A stretch of DNA of 64,000 nt, taken from the NCBI GenBank assembly GCA_964580055.1, contig CAZOJI010000005.1:78135-142134 (forward strand). The letters run 5' to 3'. The stretch's first letter is position 1, and each line of letters starts with the position of its first letter. The position numbers were made by a program, and so were the translations under genes. Of this stretch, positions 9,750-18,595 are shown piece by piece. The notes below the pieces were generated by a model, which was given only the letters and a program-made list of their open reading frames with translations, did no database searches and was not told the DNA's origin. The stretch comes from JBDGYW01 sp964580055. GTDB lineage: Bacteria; Gemmatimonadota; Gemmatimonadetes; Gemmatimonadales; GWC2-71-9.

Positions 9750-10346
9750 ATGGGTGAAACACCAGCAGCACTCCGATCGGGCAAGACGTTCGCCGAGATA
9801 GTGGATGCCTCGGAATTGAGTGACGAGGCTCTGGCCCTCCGCGCAGACAACCAGGCGCCCAAGGATTACGTGGCGGCGTTGGTGGAGCACCGACACTACG
9901 CCGACGCCGTTCGCCTACTAGCTCACGCCCTTCCAAAGCGGGAGGCTGTTTGGTGGGCCTGGGTTAGCGCCAGACGGACAGCGGGTGAGAATCCGCCGGA
10001 TGTCATACGGGAAGCCCTCCAGGCGACGGAGGCCTGGATCAAAGACCCCACCGATCAGAACCGTCGAGTAGCGATGGAAAGGGCTGAAGCGGCAGAGTTC
10101 TCGACGGCCGCAGGTTGTGCAGGATTGGCCGCTTTCTTCTCCGGAGACTCGATGGCACCTCCCGAAATGGACCCGGTTCCGCCAGGTGAGTACATGGCCG
10201 CCAACGCAATAGCGGGTTCGATCGTGCTGGCAGCTGTATCGGAGCAACCCGAAAAAGCCAACGAGAGGTACGCTAGCTTCGTGGAGCAGGGTTTGGTGAT
10301 CGCCGACAAGATTCAGCTTTGGACTCCGCCGGAGGACGCACCCTGA
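9750..10346 (+). CDS. T6SS-linked protein of unknown function
   Basis: A 198-residue acidic protein whose ATG begins 2 bases after the vgrG stop, so it is very likely translated with vgrG. It is largely helical and alanine-rich. It has no signal peptide, no convincing membrane segment and no catalytic motif I can recognise. Visible features are a WWAWVSARR segment (about residues 68-76) and a C-terminal stretch AANAIAGSIVLAAV (about 150-163). Its position directly after vgrG suggests a spike-loading adaptor, chaperone or structural accessory, but it does not match the adaptor families I know (DUF1795/EagR, DUF2169, DUF4123). Function unknown. Confidence 0.75.
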   Translation: MGETPAALRSGKTFAEIVDASELSDEALALRADNQAPKDYVAALVEHRHYADAVRLLAHALPKREAVWWAWVSARRTAGENPPDVIREALQATEAWIKDPTDQNRRVAMERAEAAEFSTAAGCAGLAAFFSGDSMAPPEMDPVPPGEYMAANAIAGSIVLAAVSEQPEKANERYASFVEQGLVIADKIQLWTPPEDAP

Positions 10347-10375
10347 GATGAATGCCGTCTGGGGAGAGCTGCGCA

Positions 10376-11293
10376 GTGAGTGAGTTGCGGCGCACCGGAA
10401 CGACAATAATGAACCTCCCGTCCGTTGGGGAAACGCGGGAACGGGGAGACGAGCTTCTCGATGCGGTGAGAGAGATGGCCGCTGGAGATTACGAGGTGTT
10501 CGGGGAAATCGGCCGGGGCGACGACTCTACTATCGCGTATTTGGCCAGGGACATCGCTGCTTTCAAGCTGGTCGCCTTGAAACTCACACCCAGTCAGACG
10601 GATCCAGATGAGTTTTTGCTCGACGTCGTCGATGAACTGGATTCAACACTACCCTCGTTCGACAACCCTTGTCACAAATGTGGCACTCGCCTCTACAAGT
10701 GGGGCAGGTTCTGTCCAAACTGCGGCACCGATCTCTACGACAAGGCAGAACAGAAATGGACGGCTGACGAGTTGCGCGAGGCTGTACAGGAATTTGCGAC
10801 GGATAGTTTCGAAATCCTCGGTGAGATGAGAACACAGGGAGGTGGTCGGATCTATTTCGCCCGGGATTTTGTGACCCAGAAGGTAGAAGTGCTGAGGCTT
10901 CAGAGGACGAGCGAAGATGAATTCTCGCTTGGATTCACCGGCGTCTTGAAACCGGTCATAGCGTCGGTAGTCGGCAAGGACCGACCCTCCTTGTCGATGA
11001 CCACTCCGCGCGCACAGTCGGGGCAACGAACTGTCGAGCCCCGTGAGCCGGCCCCACCGGCACCCCGCAAACCCAAAGAATCTCTGGTCCGCGACGAGCC
11101 CTCATTCACACAACCCGTGCAACTGCAAGCTTCCGAAAAAGAAAGCGTAAAACCTCCACGAAGGAAGCAGGCATCTACTGACGAGGACCCGTGGGCACCG
11201 CTGCGTGATTTCGTTCAGCAACCGATCGTGCTGACCGTGCTGTTGGTCTGTCTCGTGCTCGTGCTCTTGATTATCCTGGCATTAGTGACATAG
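10376..11293 (+). CDS. Tail-anchored zinc-ribbon protein with two kinase-N-lobe-like repeats
   Basis: About 305 residues if started at GTG 10376, which has GGGGAGAG 7 bases upstream; an in-frame ATG at 10352 has a poorer site. Two related segments flank a zinc ribbon. The first (YEVFGEIGRGDDSTIAYLAR then VALKLTP) resembles strands beta1-beta3 of a Ser/Thr kinase N-lobe with a glycine-rich loop and VAIK-like lysine. The second (FEILGEMRTQGGGRIYFARD) is a diverged copy. The ribbon has CHKCG and CPNCG pairs. A Pro/Lys-rich linker and a single C-terminal membrane helix (about the last 25 residues) follow. No kinase C-lobe or catalytic loop is present, so it should not be a kinase. Its place after vgrG suggests a T6SS-linked scaffold or regulator. 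Confidence 0.8.
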   Translation: MSELRRTGTTIMNLPSVGETRERGDELLDAVREMAAGDYEVFGEIGRGDDSTIAYLARDIAAFKLVALKLTPSQTDPDEFLLDVVDELDSTLPSFDNPCHKCGTRLYKWGRFCPNCGTDLYDKAEQKWTADELREAVQEFATDSFEILGEMRTQGGGRIYFARDFVTQKVEVLRLQRTSEDEFSLGFTGVLKPVIASVVGKDRPSLSMTTPRAQSGQRTVEPREPAPPAPRKPKESLVRDEPSFTQPVQLQASEKESVKPPRRKQASTDEDPWAPLRDFVQQPIVLTVLLVCLVLVLLIILALVT

Positions 11294-11418
11294 ACCATCG
11301 GACCACCCACCCAGAGCGAACCGTTGCAGCAGCTCGCAGAGGCACTTTGCCACTGCTTCTGTGGAAGACATCTACTGCACGACAGGCGCGCGAACGCGAA
11401 CACCGACGTCCGCTGACA

Positions 11419-12498
11419 TCACGGCGTAGCAACCCTGGCAACCACCAGGTGGGCCCGGTAGGAAACGGTGCCGCGTTCGTGAAGCCTGGCCTGCCAAGGG
11501 ACTGCACAGTCCTCGTCCACGATTTCCAGGCCGTTGATTGACTGGGGGTGTGCTCCGGGCGTGAGCAGCGCCTTCAGCAACGACTCACTCGACCCATTGT
11601 GCGGTCCGCGCTGAGAGTGCCCGCCTAACCAGGCCTCGACCGGTGTCGCGGAGGATGACCAGTCGTAAGGCGATGCCAGCACTGCGGTACCGCCGGGCCC
11701 GAGCGACCGCCGTATGGAGATAAGCAGGGCCAGAGGTGAAGTAACACTGTCCAGCACGTTCAGTCCAACTGCCAGCCCGAATATCGAGTCGGAAAACGGC
11801 AGAGCGAGCGCATCACAGGCCCAGAAGTCGATTCGATCTGATCCGGGAAAAGCCACGTCGAACTCGCGCCGGTCATACACAACGCCCACGCGTCGCCGCG
11901 GGTAACGAACGGTCCCCAGACGGAGCACGCGCTGCGCGAGCCTGAGCATTGCGAAGTTCAAATCTATTCCCAGCACCAGCGTATCGCAGCTATCCGCGAG
12001 TTCGAAGGCGGTTCGACCCACGCCGCAGCCCAGATCGAGTACGGGTCCGCCGACATCGGCGCCTACCATCTCGAGGCCCCGATTCAGGCAACGCACTATC
12101 GCGCCAGGATCCCTGTCGCCCGACTCGGCGGGATCTAGATCGCCGTAGCTGTCCCAGGCGTAGGTGCTGAGGTGCTGGCGTGTCGTGTCGAATTGCGAAC
12201 CGGGGCCGGCAGCATCTCCCACTATACCTTCGGTGGTTTCCGAAAGGTCGTCGCGTGCGGTGATCTGCTGGATGTTCTGCGAGATGTAAGCTCGAGCGTC
12301 GGGCACGATGATAGGAATGCCATCGACTATAGGATACTCGAGCCGGCAACTGGAATCGCGGCAGTGCAGCACGCCTTCATCTACGATTTGCGCGTCACCT
12401 TTGATCACCGTCGCGAGCGCTAACGGCGATTCAACCTGTCGTTCCAATCGGCACCAGGGGCACAGAGGCCTTAGTGCCTCAAAATGTCTGAGTCGCAA
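11419..12498 (-). CDS. SAM-dependent methyltransferase with N-terminal zinc-binding segment
   Basis: A 359-residue class I methyltransferase. The SAM-binding motif I is PVLDLGCGVGRTAFELAD (about residues 151-168), with an acidic GIDLNFAML strand after it and a motif IV-like region FWACDALALPFSDSIF. The N-terminal ~70 residues carry CPWC and CRDSSC cysteine pairs and a YPIVDGIPIIV strand, like Trm112-type zinc domains found fused to some methyltransferases. The start appears to be TTG at 12498 with AGGGAA just upstream. It is convergent with the T6SS block and faces the same way as the respiratory genes. Substrate unknown. Confidence 0.8.
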   Translation of the reverse strand: MRLRHFEALRPLCPWCRLERQVESPLALATVIKGDAQIVDEGVLHCRDSSCRLEYPIVDGIPIIVPDARAYISQNIQQITARDDLSETTEGIVGDAAGPGSQFDTTRQHLSTYAWDSYGDLDPAESGDRDPGAIVRCLNRGLEMVGADVGGPVLDLGCGVGRTAFELADSCDTLVLGIDLNFAMLRLAQRVLRLGTVRYPRRRVGVVYDRREFDVAFPGSDRIDFWACDALALPFSDSIFGLAVGLNVLDSVTSPLALLISIRRSLGPGGTAVLASPYDWSSSATPVEAWLGGHSQRGPHNGSSESLLKALLTPGAHPQSINGLEIVDEDCAVPWQARLHERGTVSYRAHLVVARVATP

Positions 12499-12622
12499 TG
12501 GTTCCCTAGCCGCCGATCTTCACGTCCGGGCCGCGCGGCGGGCATTCTGGCGCGTGACAGCGCGGCACAAACTGTAGAACCCCATAGCTCAGCCTCGCTG
12601 CTGGTCTCGCCATGATGGTGCA

Positions 12623-12871
12623 TCAATTGATGTCAACTATTGCGCCCTTGATTTCGACCCTCGTATTTCCCTTGATCTTCAGAAAGATCGATTCGATTAG
12701 GATCTGTATACCTGCCTTCAACGTGACCTGTGTGCCGTCCTGCGACACCACGAGGGCTCTTTCGAGTCGGGCTACTCTTTCTTCGAGCGCGGCGACATCC
12801 CCCATTTGCTGCGTCTGTTGCGCCGGCTGCATTTGCTGCGCTTGCTGGATCGGCTGTTTGTACAGTGCCAC
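12623..12871 (-). CDS. Mini-protein resembling a detached VgrG tip
   Basis: An 82-residue protein with a GTG start at 12871 and a GGAGG site 7 bases upstream. Residues 1-22 are Gln-rich and low in complexity. Residues 24-42 (DVAALEERVARLERALVV) look like a short coiled coil. The C-terminal part (about 46-82) has alternating hydrophobic residues and ends IKGAIVDIN, close to the terminal tip repeats of VgrG beta-helix needles such as the vgrG at 7687-9747. This suggests a trimeric spike-like peptide associated with the T6SS. The family assignment is my own pattern match, not a confirmed domain hit. Confidence 0.65.
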   Translation of the reverse strand: MALYKQPIQQAQQMQPAQQTQQMGDVAALEERVARLERALVVSQDGTQVTLKAGIQILIESIFLKIKGNTRVEIKGAIVDIN

Positions 12872-13075
12872 GGTACGTCCTCCGAGGGAATGGTATGAAC
12901 GTCAAAGCGTCCGGATTGTGGCGTGCGCGAGTGCGCCGTAGACAAGACAATCGAAGCCTAAACCCACGCTGCTGCGCCAAAGCTATCCGAGTTTAGCAGG
13001 GTTGGCAAACGATATCAAATCAACTGGACGGCCGGCTGCATCGGCTGAGTGGCTGTCGCTACCGGAGGGCGCCGA

Positions 13076-14089
13076 TCACACCACTTCCGCGACCTCGTCC
13101 TCTCCACCACCACGCCTCAACATCACCGCGAGCGGCCCCGCCAACGCCGCCAAGGCGAGCACAACCACGACAGCATTCATGTGCGCGACTGGAATCAGGA
13201 ACAGTAGCCGCTCAATGAAGATACCGGCGAATACCAGCGACGCCATGAGGGTCATGACCACAGTGCTTGCCTTTGCCTTGCGCGACAACAGCGTGGCGAA
13301 CGGTATCACGAACAGGAATAGCGGCACGCAAACAGCCAGCTCCCTCAGCGGTGAGTCGACGATGCGGCGCACCAGGAAAAGCTGCTCTTCGGGGATGTTA
13401 CCATACCAAATCACCAGGAACTGCGCGAAGAGCTGGCCCGCCCACAGCAGTGACCAACCGAACATCAGCGTGGAAGTGTCCATGAAAGTACCGGTTCGTT
13501 CGGCCTTGCCTTGTGTCATGAGCCGCATGCCGAGCAGCGAAAGGATCGCGATGCCACCGAACATGGCCTCGATGAAGAAGTAGCCGCCGAACAGGGTGCT
13601 GATCCAGGGGTAGTCAAAGCTCATGACCCAGTCGAAGGCGATCAACGACTGGTTTACCACGAATGCAAAAGCATACAAAACCGCGTAGGTCGATGCGCGC
13701 TCCGAGCCGGCCAACGCCGCCCTTGAAAAAGCGAACGCCACTGCCCAGGTGATCAGCAGCATTGCCACGTTTCGGACGATGAAGAACGTCGGACTGAGCC
13801 ACGCGGTGTGATACTCGGTCCATCCGTACACGGAGATGTTCTTCGAGAATGCCAAAAACGCAACCGCCAGCAGGAGCAGCAGGGGATGCAAGCTCAATAT
13901 CGTATTACGCGCCGGCAGGAACCAACGCCCCTGTGACAGGTGTGCGGCCACCGCGAGGGCAAACAGTCCCTGAACCAAGGCCGCTACCATCAGGAGCGCC
14001 GGCAGAACGGAAGCATCGGAGGTAATCAAAGCCAACACCACGAAAACGGCGCCTCCGGCCAGAACCGGCAGCAGCGAGGAGTCCCTCAT
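13076..14089 (-). CDS. actF: Alternative complex III membrane subunit ActF
   Basis: A 337-residue integral membrane protein with about 10 predicted helices, matching ActF of the quinol:cytochrome c/HiPIP oxidoreductase known as alternative complex III. Recognisable features are the ISVYGWTEYHTAWLSP segment, the FVVNQSLIAFDWVMSFDYPWISTLFGGYFF stretch (two parts) and an acidic C-terminal tail. It overlaps actD by 4 bases and is the last gene of the respiratory block. ActF pairs with ActC in the membrane; its role is thought to be structural or in proton movement. Confidence 0.9.
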   Translation of the reverse strand: MRDSSLLPVLAGGAVFVVLALITSDASVLPALLMVAALVQGLFALAVAAHLSQGRWFLPARNTILSLHPLLLLLAVAFLAFSKNISVYGWTEYHTAWLSPTFFIVRNVAMLLITWAVAFAFSRAALAGSERASTYAVLYAFAFVVNQSLIAFDWVMSFDYPWISTLFGGYFFIEAMFGGIAILSLLGMRLMTQGKAERTGTFMDTSTLMFGWSLLWAGQLFAQFLVIWYGNIPEEQLFLVRRIVDSPLRELAVCVPLFLFVIPFATLLSRKAKASTVVMTLMASLVFAGIFIERLLFLIPVAHMNAVVVVLALAALAGPLAVMLRRGGGEDEVAEVV

Positions 14090-14532
14090 CCGCTCCCCTC
14101 CTCGCTCAACAGGATGATGAAACGGTTCTCGTGCTCTACGGGCTCCCGAATCTTCTGGAGCGAGGGCAATCTGCCAAACATCAGAAATCCTACGAACGAC
14201 GCGAGCGACCCCAGGAGAATCGTGAGGGCAAAGGCAATCACTATGAAAGGCGGGATCGAGATCAGCGGCTTCCCGCCGGTTATGAGAGGCCAGTCCAAAA
14301 CCGTAAAGATTGTGAAGGCGAATCCCAGACTGAGCCCGGTCAGCGCGCCAGCCAATGTGAAGAAGCGCACCGGGCTCTTCTTCTGCTTGAGCAGGGTTTC
14401 GATCTGAAACACGGGAATCGGTGTGATCACGTCCAGTCGGTCGGTAGGCGTGCCCTGCTGCACCAATTCCTCCAGCTTTTCGAGAAACTCGTGCTCATCC
14501 TCGTACTCCCAGCGCCGGTTGGTATCGGTCAT
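14086..14532 (-). CDS. actD: Alternative complex III subunit ActD
   Basis: A 148-residue DUF3341 protein, the ActD subunit of alternative complex III. A soluble N-terminal part (residues 1-55) is followed by two membrane helices (about 56-80 and 92-118) with the WPLITGGKPLISIPPF loop between them, as expected for ActD. It overlaps actC and actF by 4 bases on each side (ATGA-type junctions), so the subunits are translationally coupled. Confidence 0.9.
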   Translation of the reverse strand: MTDTNRRWEYEDEHEFLEKLEELVQQGTPTDRLDVITPIPVFQIETLLKQKKSPVRFFTLAGALTGLSLGFAFTIFTVLDWPLITGGKPLISIPPFIVIAFALTILLGSLASFVGFLMFGRLPSLQKIREPVEHENRFIILLSEEGSG

Positions 14533-15830
14533 AGGGCCGTCTCCTTGACCTCGGTGATGGCCAAAACCGGAAGCAGCTTAGTGAACAACAGGAACAGAGT
14601 AAAGAACAGACCGAAGCTTCCCACGGTTATCCCCACTTCGACCATGCTGGGCACGTACGTGCCCCACGAATACGGATCGTACTCCTTGGCGAGCGATGTG
14701 ACGATTATGACGAAGCGCTCCAGCCACATGCCTATGTTCACGAAGATCGACATTACGAACAGGAACGGGATATTTCTGCGCAGCCGTTTGACGAACAGGA
14801 ACAGCGGCAGAATGACGTTGCATAGCACCATGAGCACATACAGTAACCAGTAGTCGCCCAGCAGGCGGTAGGTGAAGTGCGCTATCTCGAACGTGTGACC
14901 GCTGTAGAAAGCCAGCGCGAACTCCACGGCATATGCGTACGCCACGATGATGGAGGTGAACAACAGTATCTTGGCGATGGCCTCGAAGTGATCGATGCTG
15001 ATGTGAGCCTCGAGCTTCATGATCTTTCGCATCGGTATCATCAGCGTGAGCACCATGGCCGTACCCGAGAAGATCGCTCCGGCAACGAAATAGGGGGCAA
15101 AGATGGTGGTGTGCCAGCCAGGCACGATACTCATGGCGAAGTCCCACGACACCACAGAGTGCACAGAAATGACCAGCGGTGTGGCCAGCGCAGCCAGGAA
15201 GACGTACAGCTGATTGTAATGTAGCCACTGCCTGGCGCTGCCGATCCAGCCCAGCGAGAGCGCTCCATAAATCTTCTTCCTGATCCCTTGTGCATGCCGT
15301 CTCACTACCGCCAGGTCGGGCACGAGACCGACGAAGAAGAAAACGGCGCTCACTGTGAGGTAGGTGCTCACCGCGAACACGTCCCAGATGAGCGGCGAGC
15401 GGAAGTTGACCCACAGCTCCCTCTGGTTCGGGTACGGCAACAGCCAGTAGAAGTACCATGACCGGCCCAGGTGGATTAGCGGGAACAGACCCGCAGTCAT
15501 CACCGCGAAAATCGTCATCGCCTCGGCGGAGCGATTGAACCTGCTCCTGAACTTGGCCCGGAACAGGAACAGGACGGCCGAGATCAAGGTGCCCGAGTGC
15601 GCGATACCGACCCAGAACACGAAGTCAGTGATGTAGACACCCCAACCCACCGGATGCCGGATGCCGGCCACGCCCATCCCGAACAGCATCTGGTAACCCC
15701 AGAGCCCCAGCCCCACCACGAAACAGGTAGCCGAGACCAACAGCGCCACGAGATAGACAGGACCGGGTTTCCCCATGGCCGCGAGCACGTCCTTCTCGAG
15801 CTTCTCGAAATACGCTCGCGGACTACTCAT
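14529..15830 (-). CDS. actC: Alternative complex III NrfD-like quinol-binding subunit ActC
   Basis: A 433-residue NrfD/PsrC-family membrane protein with about 10 helices, the ActC subunit that carries the quinol site and probable proton path. Family segments are FVFWVGIAHSGTLISAVLFL, IHLGRSWYFYWLLPYPN and GWHTTIFAPYFVAGAIFSG. The ATG at 15830 was chosen because it overlaps the actB stop by 8 bases (ATG inside GGGCATGAGTAG); the open frame runs 5 codons further upstream. It lies between actB and actD as in other act operons. Confidence 0.93.
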   Translation of the reverse strand: MSSPRAYFEKLEKDVLAAMGKPGPVYLVALLVSATCFVVGLGLWGYQMLFGMGVAGIRHPVGWGVYITDFVFWVGIAHSGTLISAVLFLFRAKFRSRFNRSAEAMTIFAVMTAGLFPLIHLGRSWYFYWLLPYPNQRELWVNFRSPLIWDVFAVSTYLTVSAVFFFVGLVPDLAVVRRHAQGIRKKIYGALSLGWIGSARQWLHYNQLYVFLAALATPLVISVHSVVSWDFAMSIVPGWHTTIFAPYFVAGAIFSGTAMVLTLMIPMRKIMKLEAHISIDHFEAIAKILLFTSIIVAYAYAVEFALAFYSGHTFEIAHFTYRLLGDYWLLYVLMVLCNVILPLFLFVKRLRRNIPFLFVMSIFVNIGMWLERFVIIVTSLAKEYDPYSWGTYVPSMVEVGITVGSFGLFFTLFLLFTKLLPVLAITEVKETAL

Positions 15831-18582
15831 GCCCCGTGCCCTCACCGTTGCCCCTGCGGAGGTAGTACACGGCAGGTTCGGTCCCCAGTTGTTCCAGGAT
15901 GCGGTGCACGTTCTCGGAGTGCGCCAGCCGGTACACCTCCGAGCTTTCGTCCAGCAGGTTGCCGAACACTATCGCGCCCGACGGACACGACTGCGCGCAG
16001 GCGGTGGTGAACTCTCCGTCCCGCACCAGCCGGTCTTCATCTTTAGCGTGATCCTTGGCCTCACGGATGCGCTGAATGCAGAAGGTGCACTTCTCCATCA
16101 CACCCATGGGCCTGATCGACACGTCCGGATTGACGAGTAGGTCTAGCGGCTCCGGTCGCTCGCCGGCAAACCAGTTGAACCGCCGCACCTTGTACGGGCA
16201 GTTGTTGGCGCAGTAACGCGTGCCGACGCAGCGGTTGTAGACCTGCGCGTTGAGGCCCTCCGGGTTGTGGTACGTAGCGTAGACCGGGCAGACAGTCTCG
16301 CACGGCGCGTTACCGCACTGCTGGCACATTACCGGCAGGAACTCGACCGGACGGGAGCCCTCCAGATAGGGCTCGATACGGATCCACGACATCTCGCGGC
16401 CCTTCAGATGCTCGTCCGGCCCGGCGACCGTTATGTTGTTCTCCACGTAGCAGGCCACCACACACGCCGAGCATCCGGTACACTTGTCGAGATCGATGAC
16501 CATCGCCCAGCGGTAGGTCTCGTGCTGCGGCGTGGGATAGAGACGCTCCACCTCGTGACCCGGCTCGTGTCCTTCCACACCCGGCGGGTGATGCACGTCG
16601 TTCGGCAGTATGCCACGCCCGTGCGCTTCCATGGATCCCGACAATACGGTGAACGCGGGCCGCGTCCCGGTCCCTTCCAGTTCGACGCCGCCGACAACCC
16701 GAATCAACTCCCCGGTCCGCGGATCGATCGGCAGTTGAAGCTTCGCGGCTTCATCGACGCCCACCGTAATTGCGGCGAAGTCATGTGCCGGATGGATACG
16801 GACCGCAAACTCGCTGTCTCCACCCAAATCGCGGAGTCGGACCCCATCGCCCTCTGTGAGGCCTTGCAGTTCCGCGTCTTCCCGGGAAAGACTGACGTAA
16901 GATCCGTAGCTCACCGCCGAGAGCGGATCCGGTATCTCGTGGAGCAGCGCAATGCCGCTGCTGCGGCCGTCGTAGAAGCGCACCGAGGGAGCGACAACCA
17001 GTGCCGGTTCCCGGCGGGTTTCCTCATGCCAAGAATCTTCCAGCCGGCGAGCTGTTGTGCGCCCTTGCAGGTTGGTCCTGACATTGATGCTCCGATGTCG
17101 AACAATGGGCGCGGAATCGAAGTCCACTCCCAGCTGACCCCAGACCGTCTGCAAGTAGTCATCCCACGTCCGGCTGCCACCCATCAACTCCAGCAACACA
17201 TCGCCCTCGGTGCGAGTGTCAAAGAGAGGCGAGAAAGCCGGCCTCACCACGCTGCGCAACCCTCGGGAAACCTCCACGTCCCCCCAGGACTCCAGACTGT
17301 GAGACGTTGGTAGCAGCAGGTCGCATTGCTCGTACAGCGGGTACTTGATGTCCGTCAATCCCACTGTCAGCTCGGCGTTGTCAGCAACGTCCTGCCATCC
17401 GGGGACGGGAAAGAGCGTGTGGAGCCTGGACAGGAAAAACACACCGAATTCTTGCCCGTCGAGCTCCTCGAACCTCTCTGCTGTTTGCCTGATCGTTCCC
17501 ACGCGATCGAAGCTCCCCGCGTTCGAGAAGTCGACCAGCCGCGCGTCGACCGCTCCCGAGGATTCCTGCAGCAGCCCCGCAAGCAGCGCCACCGCCAACC
17601 CACCCTCATGAGCCGTGGATATCCCGCCGGCAATAATCAGCGGTTGTTCCGCCGCGTCCCAGGCTTCAAGCATGCTCTGGAGCTCATCCGGGCTGATGCC
17701 AGTCCTTTGAAATGCCTCCGCTTCGGAGATATCCGGCACCGCATTCAAAATGCTGTTCGGTAGCCGCGACCTCTGCCGCGTTGCCGCGAGTAGATAGGCC
17801 AGGAGCCAGTGTTCGGAGCCGGGAAGAACTGCCAGGCGGTGATCCGCGTTGACACCGGTCATCGAGAGCTGAGGCTCGATGTGATACCAATCCGAATGTC
17901 CTTCCCCTCCCTCGGCGAACTGTCGAGCGAAGCTCACGGGATTCAGGAAGTTCTCGAACAAATCGGCTCCGACCGTTATCAGCAGATCCGCACGGTCAAT
18001 GTGATATGCGGGCACGTCGCGCCGGCCGTAGAGAACATCGTACGCCTCGCGCAGCGCCCCGTAATTGAACAACTCGAATTCAGGGAGGACCTCAACATCC
18101 TGCCTTGCCGCAAACTCGTCCACGAGGCGAGCCAGCGACCCGGTGGTACGCCCCGAGAGATAGAGGTTGCGCGCGCGTCCGCGTTGCGCCGACAGCACGT
18201 CTCCAATCCTGCTCAGAGCGTCGCTCCAGGCTATGGGCTCGAAGTCCCCGGATACGTTCCGAGCCAGGGGTTCTCTGAGCCTCTCGGGGTGATAGAGCCT
18301 GCCCAGCGACGCCTGGCCTCGCATGCACAGCCCGCCGCGGGTGATCTGATGATCGGGATCGCCCTCCAGCTTGATGGGGCGACCTTCGCGCCCTCTCACC
18401 AACATCCCGCACCCGGCCGGGCACTCGGTGCACGTGGTTTGGTGAATGACCCACTGGTCAGGCGGAAGCTGCGGCCGCAACAGATTCGCGAAGAGCCGTT
18501 CCTGCGCGTCGGCCAACCTGCCGGAACCGGCAAGGGCTCCGGGGGTGACGCCAAGGAACTTCACGAACTCTCTTCGCTTCAT
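15823..18582 (-). CDS. actB: Alternative complex III iron-sulfur subunit ActB
   Basis: A 919-residue ActB, a fusion of a molybdopterin-oxidoreductase-like domain and a four-cluster ferredoxin domain. The ATG at 18582 gives a twin-arginine signal (MKRREFVKFLG), which fits export by Tat. The N-terminal cluster ligands are in CTECPAGCG and GGLCMRG. The C-terminal ferredoxin part shows CTGCSACVVAC, CQQCGNAPCETVCP, CVGTRYCANNCP and CTFCIQRI...CAQSCP. ActB is known to lack Mo-cofactor although it keeps the fold. It passes electrons between quinol and the heme subunits. The start lies 13 bases after actA. Confidence 0.94.
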   Translation of the reverse strand: MKRREFVKFLGVTPGALAGSGRLADAQERLFANLLRPQLPPDQWVIHQTTCTECPAGCGMLVRGREGRPIKLEGDPDHQITRGGLCMRGQASLGRLYHPERLREPLARNVSGDFEPIAWSDALSRIGDVLSAQRGRARNLYLSGRTTGSLARLVDEFAARQDVEVLPEFELFNYGALREAYDVLYGRRDVPAYHIDRADLLITVGADLFENFLNPVSFARQFAEGGEGHSDWYHIEPQLSMTGVNADHRLAVLPGSEHWLLAYLLAATRQRSRLPNSILNAVPDISEAEAFQRTGISPDELQSMLEAWDAAEQPLIIAGGISTAHEGGLAVALLAGLLQESSGAVDARLVDFSNAGSFDRVGTIRQTAERFEELDGQEFGVFFLSRLHTLFPVPGWQDVADNAELTVGLTDIKYPLYEQCDLLLPTSHSLESWGDVEVSRGLRSVVRPAFSPLFDTRTEGDVLLELMGGSRTWDDYLQTVWGQLGVDFDSAPIVRHRSINVRTNLQGRTTARRLEDSWHEETRREPALVVAPSVRFYDGRSSGIALLHEIPDPLSAVSYGSYVSLSREDAELQGLTEGDGVRLRDLGGDSEFAVRIHPAHDFAAITVGVDEAAKLQLPIDPRTGELIRVVGGVELEGTGTRPAFTVLSGSMEAHGRGILPNDVHHPPGVEGHEPGHEVERLYPTPQHETYRWAMVIDLDKCTGCSACVVACYVENNITVAGPDEHLKGREMSWIRIEPYLEGSRPVEFLPVMCQQCGNAPCETVCPVYATYHNPEGLNAQVYNRCVGTRYCANNCPYKVRRFNWFAGERPEPLDLLVNPDVSIRPMGVMEKCTFCIQRIREAKDHAKDEDRLVRDGEFTTACAQSCPSGAIVFGNLLDESSEVYRLAHSENVHRILEQLGTEPAVYYLRRGNGEGTGHE

Positions 18583-18595
18583 CCGATCCCTCACT

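Noticed and set aside
10376..11293. Active Ser/Thr protein kinase
   Set aside because: Only N-lobe-like strands are present; HRD, DFG and the whole C-lobe are absent.
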